Source: Mobilitalea sp.
GTDB taxonomy: Bacteria > Bacillota_A > Clostridia > Lachnospirales > Lachnospiraceae
NCBI GenBank assembly: GCA_029974875.1
Contig: JARKQP010000522.1
Span: 1 to 41,496, forward strand
DNA length: 41,496 bases
Direction: 5' to 3'
Shown: piece after piece, positions 32,993 through 40,398 of the stretch
Layout of the letters: every line of letters begins with the position of its first letter
Position numbering within the stretch: the first letter of the stretch is position 1
Position numbers and translations under genes: made by a program
Notes under the pieces: model-generated
What the model saw: the letters and a program-made list of their open reading frames with translations, nothing else
Database searches by the model: none
Told to the model about the DNA's origin: nothing

Positions 32993-33502
32993 ATGGATGT
33001 TCAATTGCTGACTGATTACTTTTATCGTTACGGAGGCATCGTAATTTTTATTATTGTATTTCTGGAGTATCTGAATCTGCCCGGCTTTCCGGCAGGTGTC
33101 GTAATGCCGTTAGCAGGAATATGGGCATCCAAGGGTGGAATCGGATTTGGGTGGGCATTGTTTTTATCTGTACTTGCGGGGCTTTGCGGAAGCTGGGTGC
33201 TCTATCTGCTGGGAAGGTATGGCGGTGATTTTGTTCTGAAAAAATATATAAAGAAGCATCCAAAGCATCAGGAGTTAATCGAACGAATCATGGAGCGGCT
33301 GCGCAGGAGGGGATATCTGGGCTTGTTCTTCGGAAAATTAATCCCCATGTTTCGCACCGTCATTTCCATTCCGGCAGGTATTTTAAAGCTTAATTTTGTG
33401 TGGTATTCGGTATTTTCCGGACTGGGGATATTGGTCTGGAATCTGGTTTTTGTGGGGGCGGGCTACTATTTCGGTGACGCCGTACTAAATATGTTTACCT
33501 GA
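32993..33502 (+). CDS. DedA-family (SNARE-associated) membrane protein
   Basis: The protein has 169 residues and about four membrane segments. DedA features are FLEYLNLPGFPAGVVMPLAG near residue 22, GSWVLYLLGRYGG near 67 and the conserved FFGKLIPMFRTVISIPAGILKL near 108 with the key Arg and Gly. Members of the family act as undecaprenyl-phosphate or phospholipid flippases. I chose ATG 32993 with AGGAATAGGAG upstream; an ATG at 32960 would add 11 residues. It precedes a glycosyltransferase by 32 bases. Confidence 0.9.
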   Translation: MDVQLLTDYFYRYGGIVIFIIVFLEYLNLPGFPAGVVMPLAGIWASKGGIGFGWALFLSVLAGLCGSWVLYLLGRYGGDFVLKKYIKKHPKHQELIERIMERLRRRGYLGLFFGKLIPMFRTVISIPAGILKLNFVWYSVFSGLGILVWNLVFVGAGYYFGDAVLNMFT

Positions 33503-33534
33503 GGATCCAAAAAATTGAAAGGCACGGGTGTAGC

Positions 33535-34833
33535 ATGAGAATTGCGATGATGACAAATAATTATAAGCCCTTTGTCGGGGGCGTTCCCATATCGATAGAG
33601 CGGTTGGCTGACAAGCTTAGAATACTAGGCAATGAGGTATATATTTTTGCCCCGAGCTATGATACGGAGGTTGAGGAGGAGTATGTGATAAGATATCATT
33701 CCTTAAAGCGGAAGCTGCGTAAGGAATTTATTATTCCGGATATTTTTGATCCGATGATTGAAGAAAAATTCAAAGAATTGTCCTTTGACCTGATCCATGT
33801 GCATCATCCGATGCTGATCGGCTATGTTGCTGAACATCTTGGGAGAAAATACAATATTCCGGTAGTTTTAACTTATCACACCAGATATGAGCAGTATCTT
33901 CATTACCTGAAACCCTTCGAGAGAAAAAAGGGATACAAACAAAACAGCCCGGTCAGCGAAACAGCCGGAAAAAAACTGTTAATCAGCAGCGGTGAGCGAT
34001 TAGTAGCTATCCACAACCGGAGGTTCATTAACCGTTGCAGCATGGTATTTGCTCCTTCTCTTAGTATGAAACAATACCTGATAGAACAAGACATGATATC
34101 GGATATCGAAGTCATACCGACAGGAATCCTTGAAGAAGAATTCGAGTTTGATAAGGAGAGGGCGGCTCATATCCGTAAACAGCTTGGGGATAATTCAACC
34201 CATGTGTTCTGCACCGTATCAAGGCTGGAAAAGGAGAAGAATATTGAATTCCTTCTTGAGGGATTAAAATCCTTCCGGGATCGCAGGGGAGATGATTTCC
34301 GGCTGCTGATCATCGGAGAGGGAGGCAGAAGGCAGCTTTTGTCGGAAAGGGCAAGAAGCCTTGGGCTGGAGCAGAACATTATATTCTGCGGTAATATTCC
34401 ACATGCAGAGCTTAGGGATTATTACCATGCCTGTGACGTATTTCTGTTCGCTTCCACCTCGGAAACTCAGGGCATTGTGCTGCTTGAGGCAATGGCGGCG
34501 GGTTTACCCGTAGTGGCAGTAAAAGCAAGCGGTGTCCAGGATGTAATTATAGATGGAAAAAACGGATTTATGACGAAACCGGAGATAACCCAGTGGGCAG
34601 ATAAACTGATACAGGTTATTGAAAATAAAGAGCTCCGGGAACGGATGCAAAAGCATGCCCTGGAGGAGGCAAAGGGATATTTGGCCTCTAATATCGCAAG
34701 AAAGGTACAGCAGCATTATCAAAACATCTTGTATGACAGGAGGTTGGAGCAGGAATATGAATACCAGAATATTTACCCGATTACAAGCCGGATTATTTCT
34801 TACTTATCTGAAAATAATCTCAAGAACCGGTAA
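33535..34833 (+). CDS. GT4-family glycosyltransferase, probable glycolipid synthase
   Basis: The protein has 432 residues with two Rossmann domains. The N-terminal domain starts RIAMMTNNYKPFVGGVPISIERLA and contains DLIHVHHPMLIG and YHTRYEQYLHYL. The C-terminal domain has the GT4 signature: IPTGILEEEF, RLEKEKNIEFLLEGL, IIGEGGRR and the E-x7-E motif in STSETQGIVLLEAMAAGLPVVA. The HHPM and YHTRYE segments resemble diacylglycerol glucosyltransferases of Gram-positive membranes. It has no membrane span, so it is probably peripheral at the inner face. With the DedA and acyltransferase-like neighbours a glycolipid substrate is inferred. Confidence 0.9.
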   Translation: MRIAMMTNNYKPFVGGVPISIERLADKLRILGNEVYIFAPSYDTEVEEEYVIRYHSLKRKLRKEFIIPDIFDPMIEEKFKELSFDLIHVHHPMLIGYVAEHLGRKYNIPVVLTYHTRYEQYLHYLKPFERKKGYKQNSPVSETAGKKLLISSGERLVAIHNRRFINRCSMVFAPSLSMKQYLIEQDMISDIEVIPTGILEEEFEFDKERAAHIRKQLGDNSTHVFCTVSRLEKEKNIEFLLEGLKSFRDRRGDDFRLLIIGEGGRRQLLSERARSLGLEQNIIFCGNIPHAELRDYYHACDVFLFASTSETQGIVLLEAMAAGLPVVAVKASGVQDVIIDGKNGFMTKPEITQWADKLIQVIENKELRERMQKHALEEAKGYLASNIARKVQQHYQNILYDRRLEQEYEYQNIYPITSRIISYLSENNLKNR

Positions 34834-35362
34834 AATCGAATTAAAAAACGGGGAAAAACTCCAGGAAAATACGATGGTAGGCTACTGGCATGGCGACAGC
34901 TACTGTATGCAGCTGGTACTTCAAGATATTGCTGCCAGGCAGGCGGGAATAAAGGTTATCGTAACCGCCGATAAACGTGGTGATGTCATTGAACGGATGT
35001 TAAACCGTTTTGGTGCAGAAGCGGTCCGTTTACCGGATGGATTGAAAATGCGGCCTTTTTTCCGTGAACTGAGGGAGACTGGCAGAACCTCCAAGGAGCT
35101 TCTGGCAGCAGCCCTGGACGGTCCTTTGGGACCGTTGCATGAACCCAAAAAGCTGTTATTTTTATTGGCTTCGGAAGCGGGAAAGGAGGTCGTGTATATA
35201 CATTTTAATTACTCTCGTGTCCTTCGGCTAAAGAACCGTTGGGACAATTATGTGATTCCGCTGCCCTTTTCCAGAATTACTGCACAGGTAGAGACACTTG
35301 GGAAAATGGATAGGGAAAAAATTCAGGATTTTGATGCTGTAAAAAACCAACTGATATATTAA
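34757..35362 (+). CDS. Lysophospholipid acyltransferase-like protein (DUF374-like)
   Basis: The protein has 201 residues. Key features are VGYWHGDSYCMQL near residue 40 (WHG in place of the HxxxxD block start), VIVTADKRGDVIERMLNRFG near 65, and AALDGPLGPLHEPKKLLFLLAS near 117, close to the DGPRGP motif of DUF374/LPLAT proteins. Its start (ATG 34757 after GGAGCAGGA) overlaps the glycosyltransferase gene by 77 bases, so they are tightly coupled. It may transfer an acyl chain to the lipid made by the glycosyltransferase. It is shorter than many relatives and lacks a clear N-terminal membrane helix. Confidence 0.75.
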   Translation: MNTRIFTRLQAGLFLTYLKIISRTGKIELKNGEKLQENTMVGYWHGDSYCMQLVLQDIAARQAGIKVIVTADKRGDVIERMLNRFGAEAVRLPDGLKMRPFFRELRETGRTSKELLAAALDGPLGPLHEPKKLLFLLASEAGKEVVYIHFNYSRVLRLKNRWDNYVIPLPFSRITAQVETLGKMDREKIQDFDAVKNQLIY

Positions 35363-35386
35363 GGAACCAACTAATATTAAGGCTTC

Positions 35387-35559
35387 GGGGATCAAAAGCC
35401 AATTTTATATATTGGGATGAATATGTGCATATATATTTATCGTAAAGGTATAATAAGACTTTTGACCCCCCAATCTATTAAGGTAAATAATATATTTGGA
35501 AATTATAGTAGTAAATTATAGCAGTAAATGTGTATAATGTAAGCTGAAATAGTAAGCTG
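35387..35559. promoter_or_regulatory. Regulatory region of the two-component operon
   Basis: GGGGATCAAAAG (35387-35398) and CTTTTGACCCCC (35459-35470) form an 11-of-12 dyad 60 bp apart. AAATTATAGTAGT and AAATTATAGCAGT stand in tandem (35500-35512 and 35513-35525), and GTAAGCTG occurs twice with the same 13-bp period (35539-35546 and 35552-35559). A TATAAT is at 35533-35538. Direct repeats near a -10 box are typical OmpR-family binding sites, so autoregulation is plausible. Confidence 0.45.
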
Positions 35560-35608
35560 GCTTATTAGCGTGTAGTTTCATACTGAGTCATGGCTGTCGG
35601 AGGTTGTT

Positions 35609-36313
35609 ATGGATTCATTTCACATACTTATAGTAGAAGATGATAAAGAGATTTTGGAGGGAATCGGTATATTTCTAAAAAATCAGGGCTATACCGTATA
35701 TAAGGCCTCCAATGGTGTTGAAGGCTTGGAGATGATTGAGAAAGAGGAGATACATCTTGCAATCGTAGATATCATGATGCCGAGAATGAACGGAATTACG
35801 ATGACGATGAAGCTGCGGGAAAAATATGAGTTCCCGGTAATTATGCTTACTGCAAAGTCGGAAGAAATAGATAAGGTAACCGGACTTAATATCGGGGCGG
35901 ACGATTATGTTACAAAGCCTTTTGCACTGATGGAGCTCTTAGCCAGGGTGAACTCCCAGCTGAGGCGCTATACCAGGTACCGGGGTGCCCAGGATAGAAA
36001 AGAGGATAATGTATATGTCTGCGGGGGACTGGAGTTGAATGAAAATACGGTGCAGGTCAGCGTAGATGGTAACCCCATTAAGATCACACCTCTGGAATTT
36101 AAAATACTGGCACTCTTAATCAAGCATCCGGGGCAGGTATTCTCCTCCGACGAGATATATGAAAGGGTATGGAATGAACGGCCGGTCGGAACCGATACTA
36201 TCATGGTCCATATCAGGAATATCCGTGAAAAAATAGAAATAGACCCAAGAAATCCAAAATATCTAAAGGTGGTGTGGGGAGTTGGATACAAAATTGAAAA
36301 GCAACAGTCCTAA
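35609..36313 (+). CDS. OmpR/PhoB-family response regulator
   Basis: The protein has 234 residues. The receiver domain (1-120) has the acidic pair in VEDDKEI, the phosphorylation site D54 in AIVDIMMPRMNG, Thr in MLTAKSEE and Lys in DYVTKPFA. A winged-helix DNA-binding domain (about 135-230) shows ITPLEFKILALLIKHPGQVFSSDEIYERVW and VHIRNIREKIE. The ATG has TCGGAGG upstream. The kinase gene overlaps its end by 32 bases. Confidence 0.96.
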   Translation: MDSFHILIVEDDKEILEGIGIFLKNQGYTVYKASNGVEGLEMIEKEEIHLAIVDIMMPRMNGITMTMKLREKYEFPVIMLTAKSEEIDKVTGLNIGADDYVTKPFALMELLARVNSQLRRYTRYRGAQDRKEDNVYVCGGLELNENTVQVSVDGNPIKITPLEFKILALLIKHPGQVFSSDEIYERVWNERPVGTDTIMVHIRNIREKIEIDPRNPKYLKVVWGVGYKIEKQQS

Positions 36314-38534
36314 TAATGTGGCCGGCTTTCTCGTAAGTATGCTGGCAATCATAAGTATTGCTATCGGCATCCTGTTATCATATCAGCCGGTACTTAAATA
36401 CTCCGGACTTCTTTCACAAAAGCTGCGGGCACAAAGGGAAGCTGGGATAGAGGAACAGGAGGATTATTATAAGCAGGAATTCCTGGATGTATTGGAACGG
36501 AGTAATTTTGTTCTTTTCTGGGATTTAGTATCCGGTAAAGATAATACAAACAAGCAGCCTACAGATATATTTTTACCGGATAATATGAAGACCCTCCAGG
36601 AGGAGGACGACTGGTATGAACAGAAGAAGGCTTTTCTCAGAAATTTTAATGAAATACTCTACCGTTGGCATAATTCATTCTACTCCGATACGCTGATGCA
36701 TTATCCTCTTTTTGAATACTATGTGCTGGATGATACTACCGGAAATTATCTGACAAATAATTATAACCCTATCGATCAACTGATTACAGCCTCGGAGGAA
36801 GCAGCCAGGCTAAAGCTGCAATACCCATTTTATCTGATATTTCAGTATGGTGAAGACGGTGCTTTGCAGATACCGGATTATTCTGGTTTTAGCGAAGAGC
36901 AGATTAATAATCTTTTGCTGAAGGAGAAGAATAAGGAGATTATTAAAGAGGTAAGGGATGATAGCTACTGGTATCAATATTGCAGCCGGATCAATGCACC
37001 GGTAAATACGACTATCATTTATGCTTCACAGTCAGAAAAATTTTTCTATACCGAAGGATCACTTCGGAACTCGTTACCGGATCCCGTAAAGGATTTTAGC
37101 GAAGGCGGATTTGAGTATGTATGTGCATTTGCAGCTTCGCTTGCGGTGCTTCTTGGGTTGCTGCTGCCGCTTGTAAAAAGCTGGGGGATAGGCCGGGGTC
37201 TTATGGGCCGGATTCCTTTTGAGTTTATTTTTTGCGGCATAGTACTGATTCCTCCTTTTTATGAGGGCCTGCTATCGATGGCCTATGAGACGGTAACAGA
37301 TTTCTTTCTTATTAATCCAAGCCAGACCATATTTTCCGCAAGCGTGATTCATATATTTGATTATATCCTTAACTTTCTGATATGGACGGGGGTTTTATCG
37401 ATCATTTTTATATCGGTATTATCTTTAAGACAGCTGTATGTTCTTGGGCTGAGACGATATATAAAAGAAAGAACCCTAACCGGAAGAATATATTGCTTCC
37501 TTTCCGGCAAAATTAAAAAACTATTCATCAGCCTGGGTGAGGTGGATTTAACGGATCAGTCCAATAAAGCTATTCTGAAAGCTTTAACTGTGAATTTTGT
37601 TATACTTGTGATTCTATGCAGTATATGGGTAATTGGAATAGCGGTACTCGTACCATATAGCATACTGCTGTTTTTTATCCTGAAAAAATATATGGATGAC
37701 ATTAAGAAAAAATACTCCTTACTTCTTAACGCTACAAGAAAAATGGCAGAGGGTAATCTCGAGACGGAGATAACAGAGAATCTTGGAGTATTCGAGCCAC
37801 TAAAGGAAGAGTTTTCAAAGGTCCAGTATGGCTTTAAGAAGGCAGTGGAAGAAGAAATGAAAAGTCAGCGTCTGAAGACGGATCTGATTACGAATGTTTC
37901 CCACGATCTAAAGACTCCGCTGACGGCTATCATTACCTATGTCGACTTACTTAAAAACGAGAATATAACACCCGAAGAACGAAAAGCTTATATTGACACC
38001 CTGGATATGAAATCGCAACGGCTGAAAAGGCTGATTGAAGATTTATTTGAAATCAGCAAGGTCATGAGCGATAATATTACGTTGAATATGCTTGAGATTG
38101 ACTTGGCAGATTTAATCAAACAGGTGCTGTTGGAACTGGATGATAAGATTTGCAAATCCGGGATTGAGTTTCGCCTGCATCTGCCGGAGGAAAAACTACT
38201 GCTTCTGCTGGATAGTGAAAAAACCTACCGGATCTTTGAAAATCTGATTACGAATATTACGAAATATGCGATGCCCCATTCCAGAGCTTATATTGATATG
38301 GAAGCAAAAGAGGATAAGGTTATCGTGATACTAAAGAACGTATCCGCCGGCGAGCTGGATTTTAATACGGAGGAAATTACAGAACGCTTTGTAAGGGGGG
38401 ATCAGTCCCGCAATACGGAGGGCTCCGGATTAGGGCTTGCAATCGTAAAAAGCTTTGTGGAGCTGCAGGACGGGGATTTTGAGATACAGGTGGACGGTGA
38501 TCTGTTTAAGGCCATAATTACCTGGAGAAGATAA
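36282..38534 (+). CDS. Sensor histidine kinase with multiple membrane segments
   Basis: The protein has 750 residues. A first membrane segment is near 12-33; an extracytoplasmic domain of about 240 residues follows (rich in Tyr, Asn and Asp, no family recognised). Further membrane segments lie near 277-300, 308-330, 350-385 and 433-470. Cytoplasmic part: a HAMP-like linker (LLNATRKMAEGNLETEI), the H-box SHDLKTPLTAII with H541, the N-box RIFENLITNITKYA and the G-box GSGLGLAIVKSF near 715. The start is a TTG with GGTGG upstream, inside the response regulator gene. Four to five internal segments after the sensor domain are more than the usual two, suggesting a membrane-embedded sensing module. 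Confidence 0.93.
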   Translation: MDTKLKSNSPNNVAGFLVSMLAIISIAIGILLSYQPVLKYSGLLSQKLRAQREAGIEEQEDYYKQEFLDVLERSNFVLFWDLVSGKDNTNKQPTDIFLPDNMKTLQEEDDWYEQKKAFLRNFNEILYRWHNSFYSDTLMHYPLFEYYVLDDTTGNYLTNNYNPIDQLITASEEAARLKLQYPFYLIFQYGEDGALQIPDYSGFSEEQINNLLLKEKNKEIIKEVRDDSYWYQYCSRINAPVNTTIIYASQSEKFFYTEGSLRNSLPDPVKDFSEGGFEYVCAFAASLAVLLGLLLPLVKSWGIGRGLMGRIPFEFIFCGIVLIPPFYEGLLSMAYETVTDFFLINPSQTIFSASVIHIFDYILNFLIWTGVLSIIFISVLSLRQLYVLGLRRYIKERTLTGRIYCFLSGKIKKLFISLGEVDLTDQSNKAILKALTVNFVILVILCSIWVIGIAVLVPYSILLFFILKKYMDDIKKKYSLLLNATRKMAEGNLETEITENLGVFEPLKEEFSKVQYGFKKAVEEEMKSQRLKTDLITNVSHDLKTPLTAIITYVDLLKNENITPEERKAYIDTLDMKSQRLKRLIEDLFEISKVMSDNITLNMLEIDLADLIKQVLLELDDKICKSGIEFRLHLPEEKLLLLLDSEKTYRIFENLITNITKYAMPHSRAYIDMEAKEDKVIVILKNVSAGELDFNTEEITERFVRGDQSRNTEGSGLGLAIVKSFVELQDGDFEIQVDGDLFKAIITWRR

Positions 38535-38550
38535 ATAAAAAAACCATAAA

Positions 38551-38591
38551 ATAAGTAGGTGATGGTTATTAACTGTCATCTACTTATTTTT
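38551..38591 (+). terminator. Terminator of the two-component operon
   Basis: ATAAGTAGGTGA (38551-38562) pairs with TCATCTACTTAT (38576-38587), one G-T wobble, followed by a T run. It is 16 bp after the kinase stop. Confidence 0.85.
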
Positions 38592-38631
38592 ATGATTTTT
38601 TGAAAAGTATAAGGTGCTGTGCACCTTCAGA

Positions 38632-39096
38632 CTATTTCCATTCCATGCTGCCCGATTCTTCTGCACAGAGAAGAGTCTCACCGGCTACGGTACCGTCATG
38701 TATAAGATCTATGTTCGTTGGGTTGCTGTCCGGTTGGCTATCATAGGAAGCAACCTTTTTGATGTATTCCTTAATTACTTTACGTTGGCTTGGGTCTAAT
38801 AGGAGATATTCACCGATGATTTTAGTATCCAGCTCATCCAGATTATAATTTGTTAAGAGCTGGCTGATCTCGGAGGGAAACATGGACTTGGACTTGTACA
38901 TTTCACCCTCACCATATCTTAACCAGGTCTCATTTATGTTGAATTCCCTGCATATCAGTAATATCATCTGCCCGGTTAGCTTGCGCTGGCCGCTTTCAAT
39001 TTTTGAAATGCTGGCTCCGGTAACCCCCAACCGTTTACCGAAAGCTTCCTGGCTCATATTTAGTTCCGTACGGAGAAGTTTCATTCTGGTATTCAA
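38632..39096 (-). CDS. XRE-family transcriptional regulator
   Basis: The protein has 154 residues with an N-terminal HTH_3 domain (MSQEAFGKRLGVTGASISKIESGQ, from about residue 14) and a C-terminal half of unknown family with ELDTKIIGEYLLLDPSQRKVIKEYI. I chose the TTG at 39094-39096: AAAGGGG lies nine bases before it and the protein then starts MNTRMKLLRTELN, as many relatives do. It is divergent from a small gene whose promoter holds a perfect dyad, a likely target site. Confidence 0.88.
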   Translation of the reverse strand: MNTRMKLLRTELNMSQEAFGKRLGVTGASISKIESGQRKLTGQMILLICREFNINETWLRYGEGEMYKSKSMFPSEISQLLTNYNLDELDTKIIGEYLLLDPSQRKVIKEYIKKVASYDSQPDSNPTNIDLIHDGTVAGETLLCAEESGSMEWK

Positions 39097-39167
39097 GCCG
39101 ACACACCCCTTTCGAATTGATATTAACAAAATTATAAAATTTAGTCAATTATATTACAAATAAAGTG

Positions 39168-39199
39168 TTGACAGTGCATGTAATATTATGTATAATATT
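39168..39199 (+). promoter_or_regulatory. Consensus promoter with an 18-bp dyad over the -10 box
   Basis: TTGACA (39168-39173), 17 bp, TATAAT (39191-39196), a full-consensus promoter. AATATTAT GT ATAATATT (39182-39199) overlaps the -10 box and would be well placed for repression by the divergent XRE protein. The transcript leads to the small gene at 39335 with a leader of about 130 nt. Confidence 0.75.
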
Positions 39200-39334
39200 G
39201 GCATAGTCAAGAATTTATATGACAAAGTTAAATAAACGACGCTAATATGGCGAAATTAATGTATTAATAATAGTGTAACCAAATCAGTGCTGCAAGTCAA
39301 TGTGTGCTTAAAAGAATCCAAGTGAGGTGGCTAA

Positions 39335-39493
39335 ATGGATGATAAGCAACAAGCTCAGGAATTATTGATAGAGATAGTGGATATGATTAATTCATTACAG
39401 GCATTAGAAGAATACCAGAAAAAGGAGATCATCTCAAAGATAGAGAAGGTGCGTGCAGTTTACTCTGCAGGCGGCAATGTCAATGATCAATAG
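39335..39493 (+). CDS. Small acidic-helical protein (52 residues), unknown
   Basis: The ATG follows GTGAGGTGG and opens 52 codons. The protein starts MDDKQQAQELLIEIVDMINS and continues with LQALEEYQKKEIISKIEKV, so most of it should form one or two amphipathic helices; it ends in a short polar tail. No membrane segment or Cys is present. It sits behind a consensus promoter, divergent from an XRE regulator. It may be a partner or antagonist of that regulator, but nothing proves it; no family is recognised. Confidence 0.65.
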   Translation: MDDKQQAQELLIEIVDMINSLQALEEYQKKEIISKIEKVRAVYSAGGNVNDQ

Positions 39494-39655
39494 GGCATAA
39501 GGCAGGGGTACCTTAATTTTATCCCCATACCGATAGATTTAGTTTTATGTTCCAAATGCCTTTGTCTTATGCTTTATTGAGCGTTGATATTAGAATAGGT
39601 ATCAGTGGCTGTATCCAGCCAGGTGAGACTTTTAACACAGGAAAATGATCCGTTA

Positions 39656-39775
39656 GGAGGTCTTTTTGTGCGGCTTCTTTAGACCAAAAAGACCTCCGGT
39701 AAGTTGGATTTTTAGGTCTAACTTAGCGGGGTCAGTTTATTTTGCGTTAAAGGTCTTTTTGCTGCGCTTCTCTTA
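39656..39775. repeat. GGAGGTC inverted repeat and partial direct copy
   Basis: GGAGGTCTTTTTG (39656-39668) pairs perfectly with CAAAAAGACCTCC (39685-39697). A second copy of the left arm and loop, AGGTCTTTTTGCTGCGCTTC, begins at 39748, close to AGGTCTTTTTGTGCGGCTTC at 39658. It lies between the small gene and the mntR-like gene; 39494-39655 contains only weak hairpins and no gene. Confidence 0.7.
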
Positions 39776-39784
39776 GGAGGGCGT

Positions 39785-40258
39785 TTATTTTTCATTTAAA
39801 AAATCTTCATATTGTCTGAGGGTATCAGGGTTTTTGCTAAGGAATTCATTGAAGGCATCCAGCTTATGTAAGGTGGATATGGAGATGCTATGCTCAATTA
39901 ATTCTGTTTCCGTCAGGACATTCTCCCTGACGCCAAGGTTAGTTAAGAACTGTTCAATAATATTGTGGCGCTGCAGCAGGTACTTTCCCAGCTCGGTTCC
40001 GGCATCCGTCAGAAAAATGATCCCATATTTTTGATAATTAAGCAATCCGTATTGGTTTAGCTTCTGGACCATTTTTGTGGCAGAGGGTGCTGCTACATGG
40101 AGAAGCTCGGATAATGTGTTAATGCGCATATAGCCATAATTAAGGCTGTTGCGGTAGATCATTTCCAGATAATCCTCCATGGCGGGGGTTAGCGAGCTTT
40201 TGTTCTTCTCTAACAGCTGGTAGCCGCGGACCGTATGAAAACCGGACGCTTCGTTCAC
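39785..40258 (-). CDS. MntR/DtxR-family metal-dependent regulator
   Basis: The protein has 157 residues. The winged helix spans about 18-80 (LTPAMEDYLEMIYRN ... INTLSELLHVAAPSATKMVQKLNQYGLLNYQKYG), and the metal-binding/dimer domain follows with LLQRHNIIEQFLTNLGV and the ETELIEHSIS segment in which Glu and His are usual ligands. There is no SH3-like third domain, so it is MntR-like in size. I chose the GTG at 40256-40258, with GGGAGGTGG upstream; a TTG five codons earlier would overlap that site. The regulated metal is not known and no transporter is nearby. Confidence 0.88.
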   Translation of the reverse strand: MNEASGFHTVRGYQLLEKNKSSLTPAMEDYLEMIYRNSLNYGYMRINTLSELLHVAAPSATKMVQKLNQYGLLNYQKYGIIFLTDAGTELGKYLLQRHNIIEQFLTNLGVRENVLTETELIEHSISISTLHKLDAFNEFLSKNPDTLRQYEDFLNEK

Positions 40259-40398
40259 CCTGCCACCTCCCAAAGAATGCTTATCTATACCAATATATTC
40301 ATCAGGCTTCTAATTTATGTGGCAACACTGGTCAGGGAAAGGGTACTGCCCTTGCAGAATGGATTTTAATGGCCGGGGCAGGGAGCTGCAGGGTACGG

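Noticed and set aside
39335..39493. Small protein as a Spo0E-type phosphatase
   Set aside because: The SQELD motif of that family is absent.
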